A stretch of 27,543 bases of DNA from Guillardia theta CCMP2712 (taxonomy: Eukaryota; Cryptophyceae; Pyrenomonadales; Geminigeraceae): NCBI RefSeq assembly GCF_000315625.1, contig NW_005434628.1, forward strand, positions 1 through 27,543, read 5' to 3'. Position numbers and translations under genes: made by a program. Under the pieces are notes generated by a model, which made no database searches, had not been told where the DNA came from, and saw nothing but the letters and a program-made list of their open reading frames with translations. Shown in pieces: positions 1-10,329 of the stretch. Within the stretch, counting starts at the first letter, position 1. Each line of letters opens with the position of its first letter.

Positions 1-497
1 GGTACCGTTGAGCAAAAATGAGAGCTCCGAAGATGGGGTGGGGTAGTTTGGGGTACCATTGGGGTGGGATGGGGTGGGGGATCAATATGTCCGGTACCAA
101 AGTGGGTAAAAGTAGGGGTACTTTTGCTGCGGAGGTCCTCCATGGGGTGAAGGAAATGGGGGTTTTGAGCCAAGGGGGGTGGGTGGTAGTGGGGGAAATT
201 TCCTGGATTTAGCCGCCATGTCATCAGTAGAGGAGGAGAAAGAGGAGGAGGAGGAGGAGGAGGAGGAGGGGGAGGAGGAGGAGGAGGAGGGGAGGAGGAG
301 GAGGAGGAGGAGGAGGATTGTATGCTTGCGGATCGTCGGGATCTCTGACTTCAAGCTCTCGTTGACGAGCTGCGGGAGGAGGAGGATGAGGAGGAGCAGG
401 AGGAATATTAGTGAGAGCAGATGAAAGATGTGGGAAGCGACGAAGCATGCGAGTCAAATCGTTGGGTTAAGACGGATGGTGAAGGGATCGAGATAGA
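1..497. repeat. G-rich low-complexity upstream region with GAG microsatellite
   Basis: No gene is supported here. The first 120 bases are G-rich, with GGTACC at position 1 and again near 52 and 94 among GGGGTGGG runs. A purine tract of GAG/GGA triplets covers about 229-318. Short open frames across it encode only poly-Glu or poly-Pro and are by-products of the microsatellite. The stretch probably contains the upstream region of the transporter gene that follows, but I see no convincing promoter element. Confidence 0.7.
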
Positions 498-2892
498 ATG
501 GTGACTGAAGGACCAGAACAGTGTGCAAGACATGTGTTGTTATCTGTTGTTCGCTCTTTGAAACTTTTATGTCAGGATCTTCTCATCATGTCCAACCCAA
601 ACGCTGAAGTGAACCTGGATGTTGTTGACCGGGAAAGGAAGAGGAGGAGTATGCTGGACAAGACCGTGACGCCGCTGACTGCCATGCTGCTGGTGGCTCT
701 CTTGGGGTTGGTGGACGGGAGCATGCGAGCATACATGCGGCTTCCGACCATCCTTGGGGAGGAGGTGACGTACGAGGAGGCAGGGACGTTGTCTTCTCTT
801 CACGACTCTGAGATGCTAATGACGGACCGGCATGGGGCTGGGCGTTCGCTGCTGTCAGCACCGCTGGGCAAGGCTTGCGTGCATCCTTGGAGCTGCCAGA
901 CGGGGCTGGTGTGCCGGGCAGGAACGTGTGCGATCTGCTCGAATGACGCCGAGTGTCAGCAGACGAACTCCAAGAATCAGTGCCAGAACTCGAGCGTGGC
1001 GGGGGTGCCGATGTGCAAGCACAAGCCTCTGTTCCATCCCTTCGATCACTCTGACGTCCTCATCTGCCTCATCACCCTCGTCACCATCATGCTTGCAGCC
1101 CCCGCGGGAGTCGGAGGTGGAGGGATCCTCGTCCCAATGTACCTCTCCATCGGCAAGTTCTCCCCCCACTACGGCATCCCTCTCTCCAAGGCCACCATCT
1201 TCGGCGGCGCCGTGACCAACAACTACTACAACGTGCAGCGACGTCACCCCTACGCCAACCGCCCGCTGGTGGACTACAACACGTGCATGATGCTCGAGCC
1301 GGTCCTCCTCCTCGGCACCATCATCGGCGTCTTCTTCAACGCCGTCTCCCCCGGCTGGCTCATCACCATCCTCCTTGTGCTGAGCTTGACTTACACGACC
1401 TACCGCACCAGCGTGAAGGCCCTCGAGACCTACAACAAGGAGGAGAAGGCGGTGAAGGAGGAGGAGACCAAACACCTGCTTGGCTCCAAGGCCGGGCCGG
1501 AGCAACACCCCTCCTTCATGCTTGACGCGAACATCCCAGAGGACCTTCGAGAAATCTACGAGGCTGAGTCGCGAGTCAACTTCAAATCCATCGGGGTGAG
1601 TAAGCGTAGGCAGACTCCTCCTCCTCCACCACCACCACCACCACCACCACCTCCTCCTCCTCCTCCTCCTCCTCCTCCTCCTCCTCCACCACCACCACCA
1701 CCTCCTCCTCCTCCTCCTCCTCCTCCTCTCCCCTCCCCCCCCGTCTGAATCTGCTCCTCAGGTCCTGACCATCTCCTGGATCATCATCGCTGTCTGCTCC
1801 ATCCTCAAGGGAGGCGAGGGAGGACAGGGGATCGTCGCGTGCGGCTCCCTGGGGTACTGGCTGCTTGTGGCAGCGCCGCTGCCGATGGTGCTGGGGCTGG
1901 TGATGTACTGCGGGGACATTCTGGTGCGAGGGTACGAGGACAAGCTGAGACTGGGGTACGAGTTTGCTGAGGGAGACATCCACTGGACGCGCAAGAACGC
2001 TTCCGTCTACCCCCTCTACTGCATCTCCGCCGGTTTCGCTGCTGGCGCCCTCGGCATCGCTGCTGGAACCATCCTGGGGCCGATCTTGCTCGAGCTGGGG
2101 ATGCTGCCGCTAGTGGGCACGGCGTCGTCAGGCTTCATGGTCATCTTCACAGCCTCCTCCACCACCTTCCAGTTCCTCATCATGGGACAGCTGCAGGTGC
2201 TCAAACTCTTTCTCTCTCTCTCTCTCTCCCTCCCTCCCTCCCTCTCGTTCCTCCCCCCCTCCCTTTCCTCCCTTGTCCTCCCTCCCTCTCCCCTCCTCCC
2301 CCCTCATCGGTTTCCTCCTGCCTTCTCCGGTCTGCTGCTCTGAGTGCTGGCAGATCGACTACGCTCTCTTCTTCTGCGGCATCGGGCTGCTGGGCGGAGC
2401 CATCGGGAACACAGTCGTGAGCTTCTTTGTGAAGAAGTATAAGAAAACATGGTAGCCTCCTCCCTCCTCCTCCCTCCTCCCCCTCCTCCTTCGCCTCCCC
2501 ATCCCCCTCCTCTTCCTCGTCTAATTTTCTTGGAGGTTCGTGGTCGCGATCCTCTCGGCAGTGCTTGCTGCTTCAACGGTCTTGATGGTGAGAGGTGGGA
2601 GGTGGAGCTGACGGGGGTGACACGGCTGCAGGGATATGCGGGTTTCGAGCGAGCTGAGTTGTCGTATGATCATGGCAAGAACATGGGGATCCGAAGGGTG
2701 AGGATGGAGGAGGAGGAGGAGGAGACGAGACGGAGGGGGGTGCGGGGGGCTGACATGTGTCAACAGCTTTGCCCGCTGGTGTTGAAGGGCAAACAGCAGG
2801 TGAGAGGAAGATGGAGGGGAGGGCAGAGGCTGACAAGGGGGCAGGGGCAGTTAAAGGTGAAGACAGCAATGATCCATCCGAAGAAGGCATAG
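498..2892 (+). CDS. TauE/SafE-family multi-pass membrane transporter, six exons
   Basis: The protein belongs to the TauE/SafE permease family, whose members move sulfite, sulfoacetate or other organic anions; the substrate here is unknown. Exons read as 498-1595, 1762-2196, 2354-2451, 2536-2587, 2632-2697 and 2767-2892, with all splice phases agreeing. The glycine-rich signature GVGGGGILVP and the following NNYYNVQRRHP are in exon 1. The second repeat (SAGFAAGALGIAAGTILGP, then GTASSGFMVIFTASST) is in exon 2. The last membrane segment (FVVAILSAVLAASTVLM) appears only if the intron at 2452-2535 is removed, which splits a Trp codon. A Cys-rich lumenal segment precedes the permease core. Start is uncertain: in-frame ATGs lie at 498, 588 and 651, and 651 would give an ordinary signal peptide. 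The first intron is almost wholly CTC/CCA repeats. The C-terminus after 2767 is the least certain part and may contain one more intron. Confidence 0.85.
1614..1742 (+). repeat. Pyrimidine (CTC/CCA)n tract filling intron 1 of the TauE/SafE gene
   Basis: An almost uninterrupted C/T tract with CCA triplets lies between a clear donor (gtgagt at 1596) and a clear acceptor (ctcctcag ending at 1761). Read through, it would encode about 50 consecutive prolines, so the open frame continuing past 1595 is not coding. Confidence 0.85.
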
Positions 2893-3042
2893 ATGAAGCA
2901 GAAGCCATGCAAGAAGAAATGAGAAGTGAGGAGCAAGGTTGGTTGGTTGGACGAGCATGTTGTAATTTTAGGAATCAAAAGTCTTAGATGGGTCATAGTC
3001 TTAGAACCATCAGCGTCTGCTCTTGCCTTGTCCTCCTCTCCT
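2893..3042. other. Short convergent 3' spacer
   Basis: The 150 bases between the stop of the transporter gene and the stop of the convergent WDR19 gene contain no recognisable feature. They must hold the 3' untranslated regions and polyadenylation signals of both genes, possibly overlapping. No perfect AATAAA was seen. Confidence 0.5.
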
Positions 3043-6000
3043 TCAGTCCTGCTGCGGCTGCTTGTCTCCCGCCTTCTCCTCCTCCTCCTCTTCCTTGTGC
3101 TGCAGGGCCTTGAGATGCTGCTCCGGGTTCTCGACCTTGACGACAGCAGCGGCGTCGATCTCGTTCTCGCACATGGGGCAGGAGGTGTCGCTTTGCAGGT
3201 GGCGGAGGAGGCGACTGTGAAGGGCAGGAAAGCTGCAGGAGGGGCAGAAGGACCAGTCGGAGGCGACCATCTTGACCCCCGAGAGGATGCAGTAGGGGAG
3301 CCTGTTCCTGCACTGGGGGCACTCGAGGGCGGTAGAGGAGGAGGGGAAGGCGCAGTAAGGGCAGGGAGAGACGGGTTCCTCCTCCTCCCCCTTGGAGGGC
3401 TTCCGCACGATGGTCTCGATCTTCTTCCTGTAGGCGTCGGCGACCTGCGAGCGATACTCGGGGCGCATCAGCATGGACGCGAACTCGAACGAGGTCTTCT
3501 TGAGCCCGCCCCGCTGACACTCGATCACCGTCGAGGTCAGGATGGGCACGATGTGTGCGGGGAACTTGGAGATCGAGTTGGACACGCGCACGAGCATGCG
3601 AGCGCCGCCCTCGTGGTCCCCCTGCTTCACGAGCACCTTGACGAGGACGTAGCTGTGCAGCAGCAGCAGCGAGTCCTGCAGCTCTCGCGGCACGGGGATC
3701 CCCTGCCCCTGCAGATCCTTGTACGTGTCGAAGAGCATCTTGTGTGCGACCTTGTAGTTGCCCAGCTCCTGCTCCTGCCGTGCGATGATGACGGCGGTGC
3801 GAGCAGCCTGCCGGTAGGAGCCGAGGGCCATGTAGAGGCGGAAGATGTAGTTGGGGTCCTTGGGGATGCGGTCGTGCTCGCCCATGAGGTAGTCGATGAG
3901 CGTGTGGGTCAGCACCTCGTTCCTCGCTGCTCCCACCACCCCGATCGCCTTGTCTAGCGCCTTCTCCCCCACCTGCAGGTACACCCGCAGCGCCTCCTTG
4001 TGGTCCCCGGCCTTGTCGAAGAAGTCGCCCGCGGCCTCCAGCTGCTGCTTGCTCTGGTAGTACCTCGCCATCGTCAGGTACTCCCCCCGCGACCCCGAGG
4101 ACCCGAGGAAGAGCGCGAGCGCGTCCATGAGGTCGTGAGATTGAGCCAGCTCGAACGCCTTGTCCTTCTCCTTGGCGATCAGCAGGAACTCGAGGGCCCC
4201 GCGGTAGTCGGCAGACGCCTGGCAGTAGTTGGCGCACTCCATCGCTCCTCGCGTCGTCCTCGTCTCGCGGACGATCGAGAAGGCTCGCTGGGGCTGCTGC
4301 AGCTGCTGCAGGCACAGCCGTACCACCTCGTCCATCTCCTTGCCCCGCTCGTACGCGTCTGCCGCCTCCTTGAACTGCCCCTGCTTCTCCTTCGCCTGCC
4401 CGAACCGCACGTGCAGCTTGGGCGTCTGAACCAGCGGCATGAGCGCCTGCGCTGCCTTGAAGTCTTTGATGTTGATGTAGAGCGACACTGCCCGCTCGTA
4501 CATCTTCCCCTTCTCATACAGCAGCGCCGCCTCCGCCTGCTGCTTCATGTCGGCCAGGATCTTCGCGCAGTCTGCGCACACGCTCTCCCCGCACTCCATC
4601 GCCAGCTGCACGCCTTTGGCCACGTTCCCCATCCGCAGCTCCATCTTTGCTATGCCCACCTTGCACGCCATCTTGTGCTCCTCCGTCAGCCGCACCTCCA
4701 CATCGCGTCCTCCCACCGCGAACCTCTCCTGCCTCGCCTGCTCGTACCTCGCATGCGCTGCCTCGTACTCCCCCTGCGTCTGCAGCTGCTCCGCGAACTG
4801 CAAGCAGATGTGCGGGATGCGCGAGGGCGCGAGGGTCTCAGCGAGTCTCAAAGCGCGGTCCCACTGGCGGAGGTCAGAGCGCATGTCGAGGGCGAGGATG
4901 GGGTTGGAGGAGGCGAGGAAGAGCTCCTGCGCGAGAGAGTCGTCGTTGACCAGCAGCGCGATCTCCCCTGCCAGCAGGTGCTTGTCCTCGTGCTGCGACA
5001 GCTGCTCCAGCGCCATCACGTTGGCGCAGTCTTCGAGGTAGCGGCTGACGTTGAACGCGACCTTGGTCTGGAACAGCTGGAGGGCGGCCAGGTACAGCTC
5101 GTCCCACTTGCTGCGCTCCCCGAGGGTGATGGCGTGCTGGAAGGCATCGGTCAAGCGACCGAGGGCGAGGGACTGAGCGAACTTGGAGGAGGAGGAGGCG
5201 AGGAGGTTGTCGGGGTTGAGGCTGCTGTGAGAGTCGAGGACGAGACGAGCGATGGAGCCCATGTGGGTCTGATGCGTCAGCACCCCGTCGATGAGAATCA
5301 TGGGAGACAAGTGACGCGGCGAGTCAGTCTGCCCGACCTTGTCGACCCTGGGGCCCTTGAGAGTTGCGAGGAAGAGCTTGTAGGTCACGATGCTAGTCTC
5401 TGTCACCGCCACGAACACGCCCTCCTCCTTCACGTCCCACAGCACCTGGCTGGTCTTCGCCGGGAAGTCCGGGATCTCGAGCATGGAGGAGTCGACGGGG
5501 TTATGGATGAAGCCCTTGAGGGAGGAGTCGACCACCACAAGCCGCGTTCCGAGCTTATTGGAGGCGAAGAACTTGATGCCCTGCGAGTGACGGAAGTCAC
5601 TGGAGCGAGTCTGATCCTCGAGGGAGAAGTAGACGACTGTTCCTTGACTCGTCGAGTAGATCAGAAAGTCTTCCGTCAGCTGCATGCACGTCACTTGTGC
5701 CTCCTCGCTTGACTCCGGGAAGCTCCTCGTGAACTTCCCGTCATCGTCTCCGACGATTTTCTGCAGGTTCACCTGACCGTCGTAGAGCACAGCGATCATG
5801 TCGCGATTCAAGCTCATGGCCTCCACGCTCGCGAGGTAGTCCACCTCCCGCACCAGCTGCCCCTGCTTGTCGCACGAGTAGATCCAGCTGATGTTGTTCT
5901 TGCCCAGCGCCACATGTCGCTTCCCAACCGCCACCAAGTCGGGCTCGTTTTTGATCTCGATCCTCGCGCTCTTCCTCCCACTCTCGTCTAGCGCGTCCTC

Positions 6001-7131
6001 CACCTTGATCTCTCTCAGGCTGCTCATGTACGCGTAGGTCGAGCCATGCGCCGCGTTCAAGACCGGCATGCTGGCGAGGAAGTTGACGACGGTGCCGTCA
6101 GACAATGAGACGGTCAGGAAGTTCCCGTCGGGGGTCCACGCGACCTGGTCGCAAAAGACGCTGAACTGCAGCGAGTCCCCGGGGATCTCCTTCCACTCCT
6201 TGAGGTCGATGAACTTCACGTGGTTCCCCCCGCAGATCGCCGCGCGCTGCATGGAGGGCGAGACATCAATACAGGAGACGCCGACCTGAAACATCTGCGA
6301 GGTGAAGAGCATCGAGTCCTTAGCGTTGGGCTCCTTGGCCAGGACCATCCCAGAGGAGAAGCCGACGATAAAAGCGCCGTCGTAGTACCAGCGATGCACG
6401 AGGACGTCGCCGTACTTGAGAGGGAAGGAGAAGTCAAACGACTGCCGCACGTCCTTCTGCAGGGAGCAGATGAACACAATCTTCTTAGCGATCAGGATGC
6501 TCACTGACGTGTTGCTGTCATCCTTGGCGCTCATCCCTTGCCCCAGGTGAATCTCCGACGGCTCTCCTCGCAGCACGTCCTGCCTGATCGCCTGCCCAGT
6601 GTTGGAGTTCACGGAGAAGGTCTTATCCTCGGACAGCAGCACCAGCTGGTTCTCGACACTCCAGGCGCCGTCAAAGATTCGCTTGCTGTGTTTGCCGAGG
6701 AGGGGGTTCAGCTTCGACGTCCGCTTGTTGTAGATGATCAAGTTGCCTTTGCCTGATCCCAGCGCCAGGTCGAACGACACCTTGCTCCACTTGAGCCACA
6801 GCAGGTCCTTCATGTTCGTCTCCACAAAATTTGACTTGCGACTCGTGGAGTCCCAGCAGATGATCGCTGAGTTTCCGCTCTGAAGGATCGCAAGCATTTC
6901 TCCATCCTTGTCCCAGTCCAGACACAGCACGTTCCCTCCGGCTGTCAGCACCACATCGTCCAGCACCTGCCCGTACCTGTCGTAGATCTCAACTCGCCTG
7001 CTGGTCCCCACCACCGCCAGGTAGTTCCCGTCGGGTTGCCATGCGAACAATGCCTTTCCTTCCCCCAGCTGACTGCCCGGGATTTTGAACAGCTCCTTGG
7101 ATGACCCTGAGGACTTGACGTCGGTCGCCAT
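3043..7131 (-). CDS. WDR19: WDR19 / IFT144, intraflagellar transport complex A subunit
   Basis: The 1,362-residue product has the layout of IFT144/WDR19: two N-terminal WD40 propellers (about residues 1-390 and 390-650), a long TPR-like alpha-solenoid (about 680-1240) and a C-terminal run of CxxC zinc-binding pairs (PCPYC, ECPQC, FCPSC, SCPMC; about 1250-1330). Human WDR19 is about 1,340 residues, so this copy looks full length. IFT144 is part of the IFT-A complex, which carries cargo into cilia and moves trains back from the tip, so the organism should make flagella. The start chosen is the first ATG in frame, at 7131 (MATDVKSSG). The frame extends a few codons upstream without an ATG, past a good splice acceptor (TTTGTTTCAG), so a 5' UTR intron is likely. 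Unlike its neighbours, the gene has no intron in 4.1 kb of coding sequence. Confidence 0.93.
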   Translation of the reverse strand: MATDVKSSGSSKELFKIPGSQLGEGKALFAWQPDGNYLAVVGTSRRVEIYDRYGQVLDDVVLTAGGNVLCLDWDKDGEMLAILQSGNSAIICWDSTSRKSNFVETNMKDLLWLKWSKVSFDLALGSGKGNLIIYNKRTSKLNPLLGKHSKRIFDGAWSVENQLVLLSEDKTFSVNSNTGQAIRQDVLRGEPSEIHLGQGMSAKDDSNTSVSILIAKKIVFICSLQKDVRQSFDFSFPLKYGDVLVHRWYYDGAFIVGFSSGMVLAKEPNAKDSMLFTSQMFQVGVSCIDVSPSMQRAAICGGNHVKFIDLKEWKEIPGDSLQFSVFCDQVAWTPDGNFLTVSLSDGTVVNFLASMPVLNAAHGSTYAYMSSLREIKVEDALDESGRKSARIEIKNEPDLVAVGKRHVALGKNNISWIYSCDKQGQLVREVDYLASVEAMSLNRDMIAVLYDGQVNLQKIVGDDDGKFTRSFPESSEEAQVTCMQLTEDFLIYSTSQGTVVYFSLEDQTRSSDFRHSQGIKFFASNKLGTRLVVVDSSLKGFIHNPVDSSMLEIPDFPAKTSQVLWDVKEEGVFVAVTETSIVTYKLFLATLKGPRVDKVGQTDSPRHLSPMILIDGVLTHQTHMGSIARLVLDSHSSLNPDNLLASSSSKFAQSLALGRLTDAFQHAITLGERSKWDELYLAALQLFQTKVAFNVSRYLEDCANVMALEQLSQHEDKHLLAGEIALLVNDDSLAQELFLASSNPILALDMRSDLRQWDRALRLAETLAPSRIPHICLQFAEQLQTQGEYEAAHARYEQARQERFAVGGRDVEVRLTEEHKMACKVGIAKMELRMGNVAKGVQLAMECGESVCADCAKILADMKQQAEAALLYEKGKMYERAVSLYINIKDFKAAQALMPLVQTPKLHVRFGQAKEKQGQFKEAADAYERGKEMDEVVRLCLQQLQQPQRAFSIVRETRTTRGAMECANYCQASADYRGALEFLLIAKEKDKAFELAQSHDLMDALALFLGSSGSRGEYLTMARYYQSKQQLEAAGDFFDKAGDHKEALRVYLQVGEKALDKAIGVVGAARNEVLTHTLIDYLMGEHDRIPKDPNYIFRLYMALGSYRQAARTAVIIARQEQELGNYKVAHKMLFDTYKDLQGQGIPVPRELQDSLLLLHSYVLVKVLVKQGDHEGGARMLVRVSNSISKFPAHIVPILTSTVIECQRGGLKKTSFEFASMLMRPEYRSQVADAYRKKIETIVRKPSKGEEEEPVSPCPYCAFPSSSTALECPQCRNRLPYCILSGVKMVASDWSFCPSCSFPALHSRLLRHLQSDTSCPMCENEIDAAAVVKVENPEQHLKALQHKEEEEEEKAGDKQPQQD

Positions 7132-8076
7132 GGCGGCAAGGCAACACTGAAACAAACGTCAGGCAAGCATAACCACGTCGGACGAGCACAAGAACAAATG
7201 TGCACGACGATCAGATCTACATTCGTTTACTGACAAGGCATGCATCGTGATGTCGTCCCGTGTACTCCTCCCTCTCTCTGAATTTTCTGCTCTTCACTTC
7301 TCATGCCTGCCTCCTGCCTCCTACTTCTCTTCCTACTCCTGATCCTCCTGTTCTTTGCGTTCTCAGACTTTATTCCGTCCTTGGACATCCTTGGCCTTCA
7401 TTGGCTCTTCCGCCATGCCTCCCCAGTTTCTACTTCCCACTCTTCTTCCTTCTTGACCGCATCTAACATCATTGTATATAGGTTATGTGACGTACTTCAT
7501 CGGCTTGCTACTTTAAACAGTGCATCAACTCTCCTCCCTTCCTCCCTCCCACTTTCCTGCTGCATGCCTACAACTCCTCCCCCCTCTTATCCTGCCAGTC
7601 CCCCTCCTACTCTCACCTCCCAGCTCCTCGCGTCTCCTCCCCTGCTATCCCCTCCCCACATCTATAATCATCTTCACTCCAATCCCCTCGTCTCCTCGCT
7701 GCTCTTGCCATCGCTTCGCTCCCTCCGTCTTCACGACGCTACTGCCGCCATTCAACTGCCCCCTCTGCTTTATCAACAACTACCCTACAGCTCTGGGTAT
7801 TTAGGTACCCCTACCACCTCATCGACTCATATTTTCATATGAAATCAACATGGGGGGTTGGTACCTCCACCCCTTCAATTTTCAAACATTTGCTTTTAAG
7901 AACGTTAGCTTACAATATTTCGTTTCTCTAAAAGCTTTAAGCTGAACAAGTAAACCAGGCTAACCGGTGGCGACTGACAGTGAGCCTCGCCGGATGATGG
8001 GACCGGCTGACTGAGTCGGACGATGGGCGGGAGCGATGTACAACTCAGATCTCATCATCATTTCATTCTTTCACTT
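7132..8076. other. Pyrimidine-rich spacer upstream of WDR19
   Basis: This spacer lies between the WDR19 start and the AP-1 mu stop; both genes are on the minus strand. From 7260 to 7760 the plus strand is mostly CTCC/CTTC-rich. Open frames through it (for example 7303-7842) encode only Leu/Ser/Pro low-complexity sequence and look non-coding. Two GGTACC sites with adjoining CCACC runs lie at 7805-7870, and GCCGG-containing sequence at 7960-8030 resembles the GC-rich repeats further right. The WDR19 promoter must be inside, but no motif is clear. Confidence 0.55.
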
Positions 8077-9904
8077 TCAGTTCATTCGGAGCTGATAGTC
8101 CCCATTCTGCGTGATGTAACGAACCCACGGCAGTGCCTGCTCAGAACAGAACGACATTACGAACGGGGCTAGAAAGAACAAGGAGAAACAAGAACAAGGA
8201 GAAACAAGAACAAGATCAGTCAGGAAGAAGCAGCAGTACCTGGTAACCGCTCTTCTCCATGATCTTGAGGTATCGCACCTAAAGCAGGCATGAGCGAGCA
8301 ACCAAGCCTTCAGCTCAGGGTCACCTGGATCCCAGACACAGTGAAGTAAGGGATCTCGAACTTGACGGAGATGGGCTTCTTTTGCAGTTGGCCTGAGGGC
8401 AAGGAGGATCAGACGGGACACACAGAGACAGCAGATACCATCTTGCTGAACAGACGGCAGACCAAAGTGAGCGCGCAGCAAAAACTCTTTCTGACCAGGA
8501 AACTGATGAGGCAGCAACTCAGATCGACGTCTCCGAGATTGAGAATGGACCTGCTTGATGGTCCAGACGATAGCGTCCTTCTCAGGTGCATACTTGGCCG
8601 TTCCAGTCCCAGCCTAGAAGCGAATGAGACGACAGGAAGGACGGGATGGAGACATCAGACCTTGAATGAAGGAGAGTCTGCATCCGGAGGAACAGGAATC
8701 GAAATCTCCACATTGCTTGCAACAGACCTTTGCTTGAACTACATGGCGAAGACAAGAACAGCAGAGTTAAAACACAAGTCACTGTAGGAGTCTCGTACCT
8801 GTGATTTGGCTTTGATCGTGTATTCTATTCGGCTTCCGCTATGAGGCTCGACAATCGCTTCAATCCAGATGAGCGGCCTGACCTGGTAACGGCTGAGGTG
8901 TCCTCTCCCTCCACGTAGTCGCTCATACCTGTGTCGAGAGACGATAAGACATGAGCTCGAACTCACCGTCGGGGGGGATGAAGGAGATGGTCCTGTAAGG
9001 CATCGATGAGGATGGTTTCACGAGAAAGCATCAAGCAGCATTCAAGCAGGGGAGACCTGTCGTTCTCGAACCGAGCCAGCCTCACACACTGATGAAACTT
9101 GATGTCCTCCATCTCAACAGCCTTGCCACCACCAGTGACGATCACGACTTGACATGTCACGCTTACCTTCCCCTTCCCAGGATTCCGCCCGGTGGATTCG
9201 AAGAGGAGCTTGTCGTTGAGTCCGAGCTTTAACTCCGGCATACCACTAGCAGGACAAGTCAGACGGCAGGAGCGGCGCATCAGCAACTGCGAGCACCTGA
9301 GGTAAGACCTCATCTTCAAGGCGCCGAGAATTTCAGATCGCAGGACGTTGCCATTGGAACCGACGAGGAGGTTCACGGACTCGACGACATCCAGAAAGAT
9401 CTCGTTCTTCCTGTACTTGATCCCCTCGCTCCTCCATGAGACCACCCCAGTGACCGCAGGCGGCGGCTTCGCTACCCCCTGTATCTTGTGGCTCTCCTGC
9501 ATGATATACTCGCTCAGAATCTTTTGATCTGTAATCTGCGGGTAACCCCAGTCCATCATCTCGTCTAGAAGCTCGTAGATGACTACAAAGTTGTCCCTGA
9601 TGCTCTCCTCCTCGAGCTCTCGGAAATATTCTTTGAAGACATTGATGATGTGGTAGAGAAAGAGGAAGAGAGTGGTGGCGTTGGAGTTTCTGGTGGTGCA
9701 GGCCACGAGGTAGAGGTTGTTGTACTTGACGTATGCGAAAGAGACGCCCTTGTCCACTATGATGGGCGGAGATGAGCCTTCTACCTCGTCAAGCATCAGG
9801 TGCGAGAAGCGCTCTATGGCATTCAGAGGAACATCTCCGCGGTAGTTGCGACTTATGATGACTTTACCTTTGACGTCCAACACGAAAACGGCTGAAGCAG
9901 TCAT
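8077..9904 (-). CDS. AP1M: AP-1 clathrin adaptor complex, medium (mu) subunit, ten exons
   Basis: This is the mu subunit of AP-1, which binds Tyr-based sorting signals on cargo at the trans-Golgi network and endosomes. Exons (minus strand) read 9904-9297, 9245-9057, 8992-8929, 8882-8799, 8738-8661, 8613-8551, 8502-8439, 8392-8325, 8278-8240 and 8136-8077. All nine introns are 45-105 nt with GT-AG ends and consistent phases, giving 438 residues (the family is about 420-440). Residues 1-140 are the longin-like domain (start SAVFVLDVKGKVIISRNYRG). The mu-homology domain begins near 168. Hallmarks are MPELKLGLNDKLLFESTGR, KFHQCVRLARFENDR, SFIPPDGEFELMSYRLS and the C-terminal LPWVRYITQNGDYQLR, which point to AP-1 rather than AP-2 or AP-3. 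No frameshift or missing segment is visible. Confidence 0.96.
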
Positions 9905-10280
9905 TGTAAAGGAAGCAGTAAGAGACTTTTCGATTCAGGACCGAAGTTTCAGGCTACAGATGGGAAGGGGACAAAAGAACAGCGGAAGAAAGTGGGAGAT
10001 GAAGCCGAATAATGCAGTGAAGAAAAGGGGGCGACGAGGGAGAGGGGGAGAAGGGAAGGGAAGGGGAGAGAGAGAGAGAGAGGAAGGAAGAGGGAGAAGA
10101 GGAAGGGGAGGGGAGGGGAGGGAGGAGGAACTGATGATGCTGATCCTGCGAAGGGAGAGGAGCAAGGTGGGTCTATTAGGGGGTAGGGAGGTAGGGTGGT
10201 GGTAAGGGTGGGGTGATAATGTGAGTGGGTGTTAGCAGTAGAGGTAGGGTGGAGGTAGAAAGAACATAGACGTGCAAAAA

Positions 10281-10329
10281 GGGTAGGGTAGGGTAGGGTA
10301 GGGTAGGGTAGGGTAGGGTAGGGTAGGGT
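10281..10329 (+). repeat. Interstitial telomere-like array, about 9.8 units of GGGTA
   Basis: Uninterrupted 5-bp units GGGTA run for 49 bases between AP-1 mu and the next gene, with degenerate GGGTAGG/GGTAGGG words on both sides (10175-10260 and 10355-10380). The unit resembles eukaryotic telomere repeats (G-rich strand with T and A) but is one base shorter than TTAGGG. It is far from either end of the window. Confidence 0.9.

Noticed and set aside
4000-5712. 570-codon open frame on the plus strand, and long minus-strand frames within 2993-4315, overlapping WDR19
   Set aside because: They are shadows of the WDR19 coding strand, caused by its strong GC bias at third positions. Their translations are Leu/Arg/His- or Ala/Arg/Gly-rich with no domain, while the minus-strand WDR19 frame has clear WD40, TPR and zinc-binding features.
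7131-7155. Possible RFX X-box (GTTGCC...) just upstream of WDR19, as seen at ciliary genes in animals
   Set aside because: Only one half-site (GTTGCC) is present next to the start codon, it lies in the probable transcript, and the second half is absent.
7131-7155. Eight-codon upstream extension of the WDR19 frame
   Set aside because: The extended frame has no ATG and crosses a good splice acceptor (TTTGTTTCAG), so the ATG at 7131 is preferred.
7303-7842. 179-codon open frame with hydrophobic start, upstream of WDR19
   Set aside because: The composition is that of the CTCC-rich strand (Leu/Ser/Pro), there is no splice or polyadenylation support, and no domain is visible.
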